Shown here: piece by piece, positions 1 through 7,807 of the stretch
How positions within the stretch are numbered: the stretch's first letter is position 1
Layout: the number at the start of each line of letters is the position of its first letter
Source: a virus
Virus record (IMG/VR): IMGVR_UViG_3300036780_000075
Span: 1 to 40,036 of that record
DNA: 40,036 bases
Strand: one strand, 5' to 3'
The notes under the pieces: model-generated
Told to the model about the DNA's origin: nothing
What the model saw: the letters and a program-made list of their open reading frames with translations, nothing else
Databases searched by the model: none
Made by a program: the position numbers and the translations under genes

Positions 1-127
1 TCGCAGCTCGACGATCTCCGTCTCGTCCCGCATCACGCCGTCTGCGCGAACGTGAAGCAGTTCCGCGCGGCCGAGAAAAAGCTCGCGGAACGCGCGGACC
101 TGCCGAAGCCGAAGCAAGCGAGGCTCT
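1..127. repeat. Terminal redundancy, left copy
   Basis: The first 127 bases are identical to the last 127 (39910-40036). This is the signature of a circular assembly graph cut open. The length equals a commonly used maximum assembler word size (k = 127), so I read it as an assembly overlap and not as a biological terminal repeat. The repeat lies inside an open reading frame that stays open across the join, which supports circularity. Confidence 0.95.
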
Positions 128-135
128 TTGAATGA
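1..135 (+). CDS. Small Cys-containing protein, 3' part (gene crosses the join)
   Basis: This is the C-terminal 44 residues of the gene that begins at 39769 at the other end of the window. It reads SQLDDLRLVPHHAVCANV onward and ends KQARLFE at 133-135. The stop overlaps the ATG of the ATPase gene (ATGA). Taken alone it looks like a truncated gene, and only circularising the contig makes it whole. Function unknown. Confidence 0.7.
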   Translation, partial: SQLDDLRLVPHHAVCANVKQFRAAEKKLAERADLPKPKQARLFE

Positions 136-1898
136 GCAAGATCGTCATCGGAAAATCCGGCGCGCGCAATGTGACGCTCGACGTAGACGCGCTGCTGCGC
201 ACGCGCCTGCTCGTCCAGGCGAATAGCGGAAAAGGCAAAAGCTGGCTGCTGCGCCGCTTGGCTGAGCAGCTCTTCGGGAAAGTCCAGGTGCTGATCGTGG
301 ATCCCGAGGGCGAATTCGCCACGCTGCGCGAGAAATTCGGATACGTGCTGGTGGGCAAGGGCGGCGAGACGCCGGCGGATCCGCGCTCGGCCGCGCTCGT
401 GGCTCACAAGCTGCTCGAGCTGCGCGCTTCGGCCGTGTGCGATCTCTACGAAATGAAGCCGGCCACGCGCCACGAATGGCTGCAGAAGTTTCTCGACGCG
501 CTGATCGATTCACCGAAAAACCTGTGGCATCCCTGCGTGGTGATTGTCGACGAGGCGCACGTGTTCTGCCCGGAAAAGGGCGCCGGCGAATCCGTGGCAT
601 CGGAAGCGATGATCGGGCTGGGCACGCGCGGCCGTAAACGCGGCTTCGCGATTGTGCCGGCTACGCAACGCCTCGGAAAGCTGCGCAAGGATCTGGCGGC
701 CGAGCTCCTCAACGTGATGATCGGCGGCACTTTCATCGATATCGATCGCAAGCGCGCGGCGGACGCGCTGGGGATATACGGCAAAGACCAGCAGCATTTC
801 TTCGACGACATCAAGCTGATGAAAAGCGGGATGTTTTTCGCGCTGGGCCCGGCGATTTCGAACGAACGGATCCTGGTGAAAGTAGGGCCCGTGGAAACTA
901 CGCATCCCGAGGCAGGCAGCGCGAAGCATGCGGCCGACGCGCCGCCGGCGCCGGACAAAGTGAAAGCGATGCTGCCGAAGCTGGCGGATCTGCCGAAGAC
1001 GGCCGAGGAAAAAGCGCGGACCGAAGCAGAGATGCGCAAGGAGATTCGCGAGCTGAAAGCTCAGCTGCGCAGCGCGCCAGTGCAGAAAGTGCAGCCCGGG
1101 GCTGCAGCTCGGCCGATCATCGATTCGAGGCTCATCGCGCGGGCGGTCCACGAGCACGATGCAAAGTGGCGGAAGTGGTTCAAGGATTTAGACCGCGCCA
1201 TGCTTCCGGCATTCCAGCAAATCCAGAAAATGTTAGACGCCGCGGCTGAGAAGCTCCGAACGGCGCCGGCGCTGCCGATTTCGGGCGGGGAGATCAAAAA
1301 TATGCCAGGCGTGGTGCGCGAGGGCGCGCGTTCGCTTCCCGCGAGCGTGGCTGGTTCGACTCCAGCACCCCGCTCCATTCCACCTCGTGAACAGCCTCAA
1401 TTGAATGGCGACGGTGAGCTCACGCCCTACCAGAAAGAAATCCTGAATTCTCTCGCCGACCTCGAGGCAATTGGACGCACCGAACCATCCTGGCCACTCG
1501 TCGGCGCCGCGGCCGGGAAAAGCAGCGGCTCGAGCACGTTTGAGCGATACGCCGCGAGGCTGCGAACGATGCGCCTGGTGGACTATCCGAAGTCCGGGCA
1601 GATGCGGATCACCGACGAGGGAAGAAAATATGCGGCGATCAGCTCGCAACCGATTTCGTCTGAGGACATTCAAAGCCGGGCGCTAAAGATCATCACGCCC
1701 TATCAAGCCAATCTGCTGCGGACGCTGATCGCCGCGCATCCCCACGCGATCACCTGGCAGGAACTGAGCGAGCGATCGGGGAAGGCGCATGAGAGCAGCA
1801 CGTTCGAACGGTACATGGCCGCGCTTCGGTCAATGGAAATGATCGAATACACGGCATCGAAGACGGCGAAGGCCGCGGACTGGCTGTTCCTCGAATGA
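132..1898 (+). CDS. HerA/FtsK-superfamily P-loop ATPase (DUF87-like) with duplicated C-terminal winged-helix unit
   Basis: 588 aa. The Walker A motif is at residues 30-37 (A-NSGKGKS), followed by a VLIVDPEGEF strand at 54-62. Walker B is VVIVDEAH at 136-143 and a sensor-like PATQR is at 176-180. This is the HerA/VirB4 arrangement of DNA-pumping hexameric ATPases. A linker rich in A, K and E (about 265-320) leads to two related units at 430-500 and 521-588. Both contain TPYQ..(I/L)L, SW/TW..L, GK...SSTFERY and a final (V/I)(D/E)Y, and look like tandem winged helices. HerA proteins move DNA together with a nuclease, but no NurA is seen here. A role in replication, resolution or prophage partition is inference. 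It heads an operon of overlapping small genes. Confidence 0.85.
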   Translation: MSKIVIGKSGARNVTLDVDALLRTRLLVQANSGKGKSWLLRRLAEQLFGKVQVLIVDPEGEFATLREKFGYVLVGKGGETPADPRSAALVAHKLLELRASAVCDLYEMKPATRHEWLQKFLDALIDSPKNLWHPCVVIVDEAHVFCPEKGAGESVASEAMIGLGTRGRKRGFAIVPATQRLGKLRKDLAAELLNVMIGGTFIDIDRKRAADALGIYGKDQQHFFDDIKLMKSGMFFALGPAISNERILVKVGPVETTHPEAGSAKHAADAPPAPDKVKAMLPKLADLPKTAEEKARTEAEMRKEIRELKAQLRSAPVQKVQPGAAARPIIDSRLIARAVHEHDAKWRKWFKDLDRAMLPAFQQIQKMLDAAAEKLRTAPALPISGGEIKNMPGVVREGARSLPASVAGSTPAPRSIPPREQPQLNGDGELTPYQKEILNSLADLEAIGRTEPSWPLVGAAAGKSSGSSTFERYAARLRTMRLVDYPKSGQMRITDEGRKYAAISSQPISSEDIQSRALKIITPYQANLLRTLIAAHPHAITWQELSERSGKAHESSTFERYMAALRSMEMIEYTASKTAKAADWLFLE

Positions 1899-2125
1899 GC
1901 ACCGCTCATATCTTCGATGGCCCCGGCGAGGACGATCGGCCGAAGCGCGGCGATCGCGTGAAAATCATCGGCAGCCATCGCTATGCGGGATTTGCCGGTG
2001 TGTACCTGGCGGACCGCGCTTACTACGAAGGCGGCGACCTCCTTCCCGTGGTGAAGCTCGACCGCGGCGGCGAGACGATCGAGACGTTCGTTCACAACGC
2101 GGAAAGGCAGCTCAGAAAAATATGA
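1895..2125 (+). CDS. Small hypothetical protein, possible KOW/SH3-like barrel
   Basis: 76 aa, starting in an ATGA overlap with the ATPase gene. The segment GDRVKIIGSHRYAGFAGVY resembles a short KOW-like beta strand-Gly-strand unit, followed by VVKLDRGGETIETF. A small nucleic-acid-binding barrel is possible, but the resemblance is short and no family is assigned. It is part of the ATPase operon. Confidence 0.6.
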   Translation: MSTAHIFDGPGEDDRPKRGDRVKIIGSHRYAGFAGVYLADRAYYEGGDLLPVVKLDRGGETIETFVHNAERQLRKI

Positions 2126-2361
2126 TCATCCAGTGCTATCCCTATTTGCTCGACTACGTGAATGCGCAGCTCCATCCTCTGGCGCCGAAGCCCGGCGCTT
2201 TCCTCGAACTTTTTCTCCACGCCTGCCTGCGAGCGGACGCTGAGAATTTCGAGCTGCTGCGCCATACGCTAGAGATCTACACGCTGAAATATCCCGCGAA
2301 CGTGGACCGGCTGAAGCAGGAGAAGCACGATCGCGGAGTGGGAGACTCGAATGATGGCTGA
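2122..2361 (+). CDS. Small hypothetical protein
   Basis: 79 aa, starting in an ATGA overlap with the previous gene. It is predicted mostly helical (AFLELFLHACLRADAENFELL...), with no motif I recognise. The end overlaps the next start by 11 bases. It is supported as a gene by the continuous overlapping operon layout and the absence of a competing frame. Confidence 0.6.
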   Translation: MIIQCYPYLLDYVNAQLHPLAPKPGAFLELFLHACLRADAENFELLRHTLEIYTLKYPANVDRLKQEKHDRGVGDSNDG

Positions 2362-2653
2362 GCACATTGTCGTCTGTCTTTATTGGGGCATGCAGTCAAT
2401 TCCTTCCGCCAAAATCCGCTGCTCCACGTGTCCGGCGGACCTCGCCGCCGATCCGGCAAATCTGCGCCTAGGCATGCGTGCGATCTGCTTCGAGTGCATG
2501 CTGAAAATGCAGAACCCGATATTCGGAGGAGTCACTTCCTTTGGACTGCGAATGCCAGCTCAGCAGGTGGGACCGATGCCGCAATCGCTGCTCGATTACA
2601 TGCGACGCCAGGTCGAGCTTCGAAAACGTTCGCTCGCGATCGCGAGCAACTGA
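2351..2653 (+). CDS. Small protein with two CxxC pairs
   Basis: 100 aa, starting ATGATGGCT inside the end of the previous gene. Two Cys pairs (CSTC and CFEC, about residues 24-50) could bind one zinc ion. The C-terminus is charged and helical (LLDYMRRQVELRKRS). It is one of about ten small Cys-rich proteins in this genome. Function unknown. Confidence 0.6.
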   Translation: MMAEHIVVCLYWGMQSIPSAKIRCSTCPADLAADPANLRLGMRAICFECMLKMQNPIFGGVTSFGLRMPAQQVGPMPQSLLDYMRRQVELRKRSLAIASN

Positions 2654-2662
2654 GGTGCAACG

Positions 2663-3001
2663 ATGGAAGCGATGAATCGATTGTGGTGGGCAACACTGGA
2701 TCCGACTTCACCGCGTTACGAAACCTGGCGCGCGATCCTCGGCTCGCAACAGATTCCGCTGAAATCGCCTGCGCCGGCCAAAGCGGATCTCGGCCAGCCA
2801 AAGGTGAAGGAAAAGAACGTCCAGGTCTATCAGCTCGATGCGCAAGCGCTCACGGAAGAGCAGCGCGATCGCCTGATCGCTTTCTGCTGTGAAAAATTCA
2901 AGGTGCCGGACCGCGAAGTGATCGAGACCGTCGCGCGCGATGGTTTTCCGGTCAGGGCCGAAGACGTGATCGTCGCTTTCGACATGCGAGCGTTCGCATG
3001 A
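2663..3001 (+). CDS. Hypothetical protein
   Basis: 112 aa, starting at ATG 2663 with a GAGGTG ribosome site 7 bases upstream. The C-terminal half (ALTEEQRDRLIAFCCEKFKVPDREVIETVARDGF) is helical and acidic-basic patterned. No family is recognised. The end overlaps the next gene by ATGA. Confidence 0.6.
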   Translation: MEAMNRLWWATLDPTSPRYETWRAILGSQQIPLKSPAPAKADLGQPKVKEKNVQVYQLDAQALTEEQRDRLIAFCCEKFKVPDREVIETVARDGFPVRAEDVIVAFDMRAFA

Positions 3002-3231
3002 GTCCCGGTCCACTTCGCCAGCTCTGGAAAGTCGGGGACCGGGTTCGCTTCGCGCATCAGCACCCTTCCGGTCCGGTCTACGTCGTGAACGCCCTCTCCG
3101 ACGTGCTCGACGATCCGATGGTCGAGCTCGAGGGAATGTCGGGGCAATTTGGCTCACACATCTTCATCTCGGCTGACTATCCGCCGGATTCCGTCGTGCC
3201 TCGAAAGCAAAACGGAGCTGATTCGAAATGA
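2998..3231 (+). CDS. Hypothetical small beta-rich protein
   Basis: 77 aa, ATGA overlap with the previous gene. The pattern LWKVGDRVRFAHQHPSGPVYVV...MVELEGMSGQFGSHIF has the alternating hydrophobic look of a small barrel, as in phage proteins that track a sequence or modulate a host factor. This is only a shape argument. It couples to the next gene by ATGA. Confidence 0.6.
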   Translation: MSPGPLRQLWKVGDRVRFAHQHPSGPVYVVNALSDVLDDPMVELEGMSGQFGSHIFISADYPPDSVVPRKQNGADSK

Positions 3232-3422
3232 TCTGCGTTGGCTGCGCTTGCACAGAAGATCACGCCTGCCCGGGCGGATGCTACTGGATCGCCACTGACG
3301 ATGCTGGGCTCGGAATTTGCTCTTCGTGCGTTGAGCGTCCGCTCGACGAACTCCTTCTCAACGAACTTCCAGTGGGAGCGCTCGCCAAGTTGCTCGCTAG
3401 TTTTCAACCCTTAGTTCTATGA
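3228..3422 (+). CDS. Cys-rich small protein (CxxC...CxxxC...CxxC)
   Basis: 64 aa, ATGA overlap at both ends. The N-terminal 35 residues hold C-V-G-C-A-C-T-E-D-H-A-C-P-G-G-C-Y-W and later CSSC. I have an impression that C-x3-E-x2-A-C-x3-C-x-W patterns recur in small phage and prophage proteins of unknown function. It probably binds one or two zinc ions. The rest is helical and leucine-rich. Confidence 0.65.
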   Translation: MICVGCACTEDHACPGGCYWIATDDAGLGICSSCVERPLDELLLNELPVGALAKLLASFQPLVL

Positions 3423-3622
3423 CGCACCAACACCCAGGGCCATGCGGCGGAGATCTCTATTTCATTCCGTGTTCTAAGCCGGTCTGCGTTCACGAGCATT
3501 ACATTTGCGAATCGTGTGGCGACGAGCTGCTTCTCGATCGGCGCGGATACTGGACGCCGGCCGATTCTACGATCTGGAGATCCGCCCTGCGCTGGGCAAA
3601 AGTGGCTGCTGCCGGCCGCTGA
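3419..3622 (+). CDS. Cys-rich small protein
   Basis: 67 aa, ATGA overlap with the previous gene. C9, C18, C23 and a CESC pair plus His residues in the first 35 residues suggest zinc binding. It is the last gene of the left operon. The next 86 bases hold a perfect short palindrome and no convincing gene. Confidence 0.6.
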   Translation: MTHQHPGPCGGDLYFIPCSKPVCVHEHYICESCGDELLLDRRGYWTPADSTIWRSALRWAKVAAAGR

Positions 3623-3623
3623 C

Positions 3624-3639
3624 CTGTACGTTCGTACAG
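3624..3639. promoter_or_regulatory. Palindrome A, operator-like
   Basis: CTGTACG-TT-CGTACAG, a perfect 7-bp-arm dyad in the gap between two genes. Its inner part, GTAC-N4-GTAC, matches the layout of the other gap palindromes in this genome. It lies about 70 bases upstream of the putative minor tail gene. Confidence 0.45.
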
Positions 3640-3708
3640 TTAATCCCTTTCACGTCTCACCCATGGCCAGGCTGCGCGCTCACACCTGGCACACCGCATA
3701 CTTTGCTC

Positions 3709-4404
3709 GTGGACATCAAGGTCGACGTCGACGTGGATTCCGTTGTTCGGTTGACGGAAGCTGTGCTGCGGCAGTTGCCCTATGCGACGAACGCTGCGAT
3801 CACTCGCACTGCGAAGGAAGCTGTGGTGAGCGCGCAGCGCGAAGCGGCCGAACACCTGCAGATCCGCAAGAACTTCATCCTGCGAAGGATCCGCATTCTT
3901 CAGTATTCGCGCGTGGGAAACCTCACCGCGGTGATTGGCGTCGATCAAAAGGTTCAAGGATCGCCACTGATTCTCGGATTCCTCGAGGCAGGACAAAGCG
4001 GCGAGAAGACGCCGACTCACGGCAGTGGGATCGCTATCCCGCTGACAGGCTCGCCGGCGCGGCCGTCTTTCCCGCAAAGCGTTCCGACGTCGCTGCGATA
4101 TAAGAATCTGCGGCTCTCGAAAGGCAAAGGACGCAAGGCGACGTTCGTGGTGCCAGGCGTTGGAGTGTTCGAGCGGCTCGCGGCCGGCGGACGCAAGTGG
4201 GACAAGGCGAGGCAGAAGCTCATCACCGTCGATCGCAGCGAGACCGCCGAGATCTATTCGTTCAAACCTTCGGTGCAGCTGCCTGCGCACGTGCAATTGC
4301 GCGCAGCGATGCTGCAGATCGTCAATGCGCGCTTCGCGGAAATATTCACGGAAGAATTCGAGCGAGAAATCCTTTCGCGCGCCGCGCATCTCGCAGGCGG
4401 TTGA
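3709..4404 (+). CDS. Putative minor tail / tail-completion protein (GpZ-like)
   Basis: 231 aa from GTG 3709. The frame is open further upstream, but the upstream part overlaps the previous gene and reads poorly. The N-terminal segment (LTEAVLRQLPYATNAAITRTAKEAV) recalls the start of the minor tail Z family, where a phage protein begins with helices around a PYAxxxAlxxTA pattern. The rest is basic and beta-rich (SLRYKNLRLSKGKGRK). The C-terminus is a helix (FAEIFTEEFEREIL). If packaging starts at the cos-like site downstream, this gene would sit at the extreme right end of the linear DNA, unusual for a tail gene. The assignment is moderate to weak. Confidence 0.5.
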   Translation: MDIKVDVDVDSVVRLTEAVLRQLPYATNAAITRTAKEAVVSAQREAAEHLQIRKNFILRRIRILQYSRVGNLTAVIGVDQKVQGSPLILGFLEAGQSGEKTPTHGSGIAIPLTGSPARPSFPQSVPTSLRYKNLRLSKGKGRKATFVVPGVGVFERLAAGGRKWDKARQKLITVDRSETAEIYSFKPSVQLPAHVQLRAAMLQIVNARFAEIFTEEFEREILSRAAHLAGG

Positions 4405-4591
4405 TTGGAATGCAGCGCGAACGCGCAGGGAAGCCCGCAGGCGAACGCAATCCCTGCGCGAACGGGATTCGCTGGCGATCGCGCCTTGCGCCTCGCGCGG
4501 GTCCTCCCCAGCCGGCCGCCAACCGCGGGTGACGGCGACCTCGACCTGGGGGTAGTGACTGACCTCGACGGGTGGACTTGACTTTACTTTC
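4405..4591. other. Packaging-region gap with cos-like sequence
   Basis: 187 bases without a convincing gene (one 40-codon frame, 4410-4532, Arg/Ala/Pro-rich, is not supported). At 4533-4543 it contains CGGCGACCTCG, an 11-base match to lambda cosN (GGGCGGCGACCTCG at the lambda left end). A 9-bp direct repeat GACCTCGAC occurs at 4537-4545 and 4561-4569. The location just before the Nu1/gpA-type terminase genes is where lambda-like phages keep cos. The similarity is from memory of the lambda sequence; the actual nick sites are not shown. Confidence 0.5.
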
Positions 4592-4595
4592 GTGA
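4584..4595. promoter_or_regulatory. Palindrome F, overlapping the TerS start codon
   Basis: TTAC-TTTC-GTGA, an imperfect dyad containing ACTTTCGT. The GTG of the terminase small subunit (4592) is inside its right arm, so a bound protein or RNA fold here would directly affect terminase expression. Confidence 0.35.
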
Positions 4596-5098
4596 AAAAA
4601 ACGAAAACGAAACCAGTGCGCGAGAAGCCGGCGATCGTCAACGCCGAGAAGCTCGCCGTGTTTGTGAATCTCACGAAGCAGCGCGTGCACCAGCTCGTCG
4701 CCGAAGGCTTGCCGCGAAAACTGCGTGGCAAATACGATCTCGACGAATGCGCGCGTTGGTACATTCGCTATCTGCAGGCGGCGATCGAGAAGAAAGCGAT
4801 TCCGATGGACGGCAACGAGCTCGTGAGCGAGCAGACGCAGCGTATCCGCAAGATGCGGCTCGACGCGGACCTCAAAGAAATCGACCTCGCGCGCGCGCGC
4901 GGCCAGCTCGTCTCGATCGAGGATGCGGAAAAGGAGATGACGGACCTGGTGCTTACCACGAAAGCGCGCATCATGTCAGTGCCGGCGCGCCTGGCGCCGG
5001 ATCTTCTCGGCGAAACCTCGCGCGTGATGGCGCAGGCGAAGATCGAGAAAGCCCTGAAGGAATCTCTCGCTAACCTCGCGAGCAAAGCACAGGTGTAA
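4592..5098 (+). CDS. terS: Terminase small subunit, Nu1-like
   Basis: 168 aa from GTG 4592. The N-terminal winged helix-turn-helix runs over about residues 16-50: VNAEKLAVFVNLTKQRVHQL then VAEGLP and KYDLDECARWYIRYL. This is the lambda Nu1 layout (HTH followed by the YDL..C..WYI strand-helix). A charged helical middle (RIRKMRLDADLKEIDLARARG) follows, and the C-terminus (TTKARIMSVPARLAPDLLG) resembles Nu1-family proteins. It would bind cos DNA and recruit the large subunit. The stop lies three bases before the large subunit start. Confidence 0.85.
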   Translation: MKKTKTKPVREKPAIVNAEKLAVFVNLTKQRVHQLVAEGLPRKLRGKYDLDECARWYIRYLQAAIEKKAIPMDGNELVSEQTQRIRKMRLDADLKEIDLARARGQLVSIEDAEKEMTDLVLTTKARIMSVPARLAPDLLGETSRVMAQAKIEKALKESLANLASKAQV

Positions 5099-5101
5099 CC
5101 G

Positions 5102-7027
5102 GTGAGCGAGCTCGCGACCCACGAATCGGCCGCGGCGAATTTCCGCGCGGCCGTGGCGCGCTGCTGGAAGCACTTCGAGCCGCCTCCGGATCTCAGCGTG
5201 AGCGAGTGGGCGATCCGCAATCGCGTGATGCCCAAAGGCACCACGCCGCGGCCGGGCCCCTTCCGGCCGGAGAAGTTCCAGGTCGAGATGATGGACGCCG
5301 TGCTCGATCCCAACGTGCACGAAATCGTGGTCATGAAGCCTACGCAGGTGGGCTATTCCGACGCTGTGCTGAACAACATTTGCGGCTACTACGTGGACTG
5401 CGATCCGAAACCGATCATGATGGTGCAGCCCACGATCGACAACGCGAAGGACTACGGGAAGAAGCGCATCACGCCAATGATCCAGGCCTGCCCCGCGCTG
5501 CGCGCGCGCATCAAGGACGCGACTTCGCGCCGCGCCGGCAACACTCTTTCGCTGAAAGAATTTCCCGGCGGCTTCCTGAAGCTCACGGGCGCGAATTCCG
5601 GCGCGGGGCTGCGCTCGGATCCCGTTCCGATCGTGCTACTCGATGAAATCGACGGCTACCCGCTCGACGTCGAAGGCGAAGGAGATCCGCTCGCGATCGC
5701 GACGCGCCGAACGGATGCCTTCACTGATTTCAAAATCGTGAAAGGCTCCACTCCCGCGAAGCCGAAAGGGATCTCGCCGATCGAGCGCGAATTCGAACGC
5801 AGCGATAAGCGCCGCTTTCACGTCCCCTGTCCTTTGTGCCAGTACAAGCAAGTCCTCTGGTGGCGCGATCCAGCGACGAAGCAATACCGGCTCTACTACG
5901 AAAGCGAAGTGATCGCCGGCCAGGTAAAGGTGCGGCGCGATTCCGTGGCGTTCGTCTGCGCGAAGTGCAACGGGAAGATCCCGGAGCGCTTCAAGCAGCA
6001 AATGCTCAACGCCGGCGAGTGGATCGCAGAGTTTCCCGATCGGCCCGTTGTAGGCTTTCACCTCAATGCGCTCTACTCGCCCTGGCGCGATAACTGGGTC
6101 GCGCTCGCCGAAGAGTGGGCCGAGGCGAATCACGAAAAGAATCCGGAGAAGCTGAAGGCCTTCGTCAACCTTCGCCTGGGCGAGACGTGGGAAGAGCAGG
6201 GCGATTCGATCGAGGCCGTCACGCTGAAGTCGCGCCTCGAAAAATACGACGCCGAGATTCCCGTCGGCGTGGGATTGCTAACGGCCAGCGTCGACGTCCA
6301 GACGGATCGCCTCGAGGCGGTGGTGAAAGGCTGGGGCGCAGGAGAAGAATCCTGGCTCGTCGCGTATCAGCAGATCTTCGGCGATCCCGGCACAGCGGAC
6401 GTCTGGAATGAGCTCGATACGTTCCTGCTCTCCACATGGGAGACGGCCGGCGGCCAGAAAGCGAAGGTTTCGAGCGTGATGATCGACTCCGGAGGCCAGC
6501 ACACAGATTCCGTTTACCGCTTCGTGGCGGCGCGCCAGGCGCGGAGGATCTTCGCGCTGAAAGGATCCTCGGAAGCCGGCAAGGAGATCGTGGGGAAATT
6601 CTCGGTGAACAACCGCTATCGCGTGAAGCTTTTCACCGTGGGAACGGACACGGCGAAGGACCGCATCTTCGCGCGGCTGAAGATTCCGGCGCCGGGCCCC
6701 GGCTTCATTCACCTGCCCGATTTCATCGAGGACGAATACCTGCAGCAATTGACTGCAGAAAAAGCAGTCCGCCGCTACAAAAGAGGCCGCGGCACAGTGC
6801 GGGAATACATCAAGACGCGCGCGCGCAACGAAGCGCTTGACCTCGAGGTGTATGCTCTCGCTGCGCTCTACGTGCTCGGCCAAGCGACAATCCGGAAGCT
6901 CGGCGAGCTCGCCGAGGCGTTGAAGAAGCCGCCGGAGAAACCGCCTGATAATTCAGGCGGCGGATCGGCGCCGGCCGGCGGGATTCCGCGAAAGCAAGGC
7001 TCGAGCTGGGTGCAGGGATGGAGGTAA
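5102..7027 (+). CDS. terL: Terminase large subunit, lambda gpA family
   Basis: 641 aa from GTG 5102, the same length I know for lambda gpA. The ATPase domain has the gpA-type deviant Walker A (K-PTQVGYSD, residues 79-86) and Walker B IVLLDEID (177-184, D181 E182). The segment SGAGLRSDPVPIVLLDEIDGY is typical of the family. The C-terminal nuclease domain begins near residue 390 (ASVDVQTDRLE) and includes VMIDSGGQ with downstream acidic residues. It cuts concatemers at cos and drives packaging into the prohead. The tail (about 606-641) is Pro/Gly-rich and basic. The next gene starts within its last codons. Confidence 0.95.
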   Translation: MSELATHESAAANFRAAVARCWKHFEPPPDLSVSEWAIRNRVMPKGTTPRPGPFRPEKFQVEMMDAVLDPNVHEIVVMKPTQVGYSDAVLNNICGYYVDCDPKPIMMVQPTIDNAKDYGKKRITPMIQACPALRARIKDATSRRAGNTLSLKEFPGGFLKLTGANSGAGLRSDPVPIVLLDEIDGYPLDVEGEGDPLAIATRRTDAFTDFKIVKGSTPAKPKGISPIEREFERSDKRRFHVPCPLCQYKQVLWWRDPATKQYRLYYESEVIAGQVKVRRDSVAFVCAKCNGKIPERFKQQMLNAGEWIAEFPDRPVVGFHLNALYSPWRDNWVALAEEWAEANHEKNPEKLKAFVNLRLGETWEEQGDSIEAVTLKSRLEKYDAEIPVGVGLLTASVDVQTDRLEAVVKGWGAGEESWLVAYQQIFGDPGTADVWNELDTFLLSTWETAGGQKAKVSSVMIDSGGQHTDSVYRFVAARQARRIFALKGSSEAGKEIVGKFSVNNRYRVKLFTVGTDTAKDRIFARLKIPAPGPGFIHLPDFIEDEYLQQLTAEKAVRRYKRGRGTVREYIKTRARNEALDLEVYALAALYVLGQATIRKLGELAEALKKPPEKPPDNSGGGSAPAGGIPRKQGSSWVQGWR

Positions 7028-7032
7028 GCGCG

Positions 7033-7362
7033 ATGCAATTGATCGAGCGCGTACGGTGTGGAATTCCCGAATGCAATTGGATGACGCTGTTTAAGGTCAG
7101 CGATCGTTGGGAGCTGTCTACTAGGGCCGTCTCCGAGTGCTATTCCTTCTTTTGGGATCACTGCGTGCAATCGCACGGGCTGAATCCCAACACAGCAGAG
7201 CTCCCAGGAATGACTGAGGCAAAATTTTTCGTCGATCTCACCGAGGGGACACTCACCATCGACATGAAACCTGCCGTCGATGCACTACACAAATTCGTCG
7301 CCGGTTCCGGCGGACCATCCGCGCCGCCCCGCGGGATTTTCCCGCCTGCCCGTTCGGTCTAA
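7033..7362 (+). CDS. Hypothetical protein with possible Cys/His metal site
   Basis: 109 aa. I chose ATG 7033 because GGAGGTAA lies 8 bases upstream; the frame is open from an ATG at 7018 as well. C-G-I-P-E-C-N-W near the N-terminus and C-Y-S-F-F-W-D-H-C...H further on could form one zinc site. The Pro/Gly-rich C-terminus overlaps a 6-bp stem (7331-7345, GCGGGA...TCCCGC) that may act in termination. No family recognised. Confidence 0.6.
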   Translation: MQLIERVRCGIPECNWMTLFKVSDRWELSTRAVSECYSFFWDHCVQSHGLNPNTAELPGMTEAKFFVDLTEGTLTIDMKPAVDALHKFVAGSGGPSAPPRGIFPPARSV

Positions 7363-7368
7363 GCACAA

Positions 7369-7384
7369 CTGTCCTTTAGGACAG
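7369..7384. promoter_or_regulatory. Palindrome B, operator-like hairpin
   Basis: CTGTCC-TTTA-GGACAG, a perfect 6-bp dyad in the 143-bp gap 7363-7505. It shares outer CTGT...ACAG arms with palindrome A. The rest of the gap has no gene I can support. Confidence 0.4.
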
Positions 7385-7505
7385 GTGACTCGCCGGCCGT
7401 ACTCCATCGATTATCGTCCAGCAGATTTGTCTTAGGCCTTCTCCTCGACGGCCGCCCAGCCGCAGAGCTTCGCGGCGTGTTCGGGGAAAATTCCTCTTCG
7501 CATTC

Positions 7506-7805
7506 GTGTCTCAAAAAAAGAACGTCATCGTTCCGAGAGGGTTCACCTCAGATGACGTCGAGCACCGTTTCAACTCCGACAAATTTCCCCGGCTGACCAA
7601 TAGGGAGGCGTCCGCTCTCCACAGCGAGGGACGGATTCAGCCTCTCGGCTCGAGCGGGAAGGTCTGGCAGCTCACCGACGATTCATTCGCGCATTCCAGC
7701 CGCCCGACGGGCGACGGCCGCGTGTCTCTGGAGATCCCGTTTCCTCTTCAGTCCTTCATGGAATCGGAAATGCGCCGGCGGCCGTCCTGGTGCGTTACGA
7801 TTTAA
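7506..7805 (+). CDS. Hypothetical protein
   Basis: 99 aa from GTG 7506, with no strong ribosome site. The segment FPRLTNREASALHSEGRIQPLGSSGKVWQLTD has the feel of a small DNA- or protein-binding fold, but no family is assigned. The end overlaps the open frame of the next gene only upstream of its preferred ATG. It sits between the terminase and portal genes, where small head or accessory proteins are common. Confidence 0.5.
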   Translation: MSQKKNVIVPRGFTSDDVEHRFNSDKFPRLTNREASALHSEGRIQPLGSSGKVWQLTDDSFAHSSRPTGDGRVSLEIPFPLQSFMESEMRRRPSWCVTI

Positions 7806-7807
7806 CT

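Noticed and set aside
4410-4532. 40-codon frame after the putative minor tail gene
   Set aside because: Arg/Ala/Pro-rich, overlaps the cos-like region; no ribosome site or motif.
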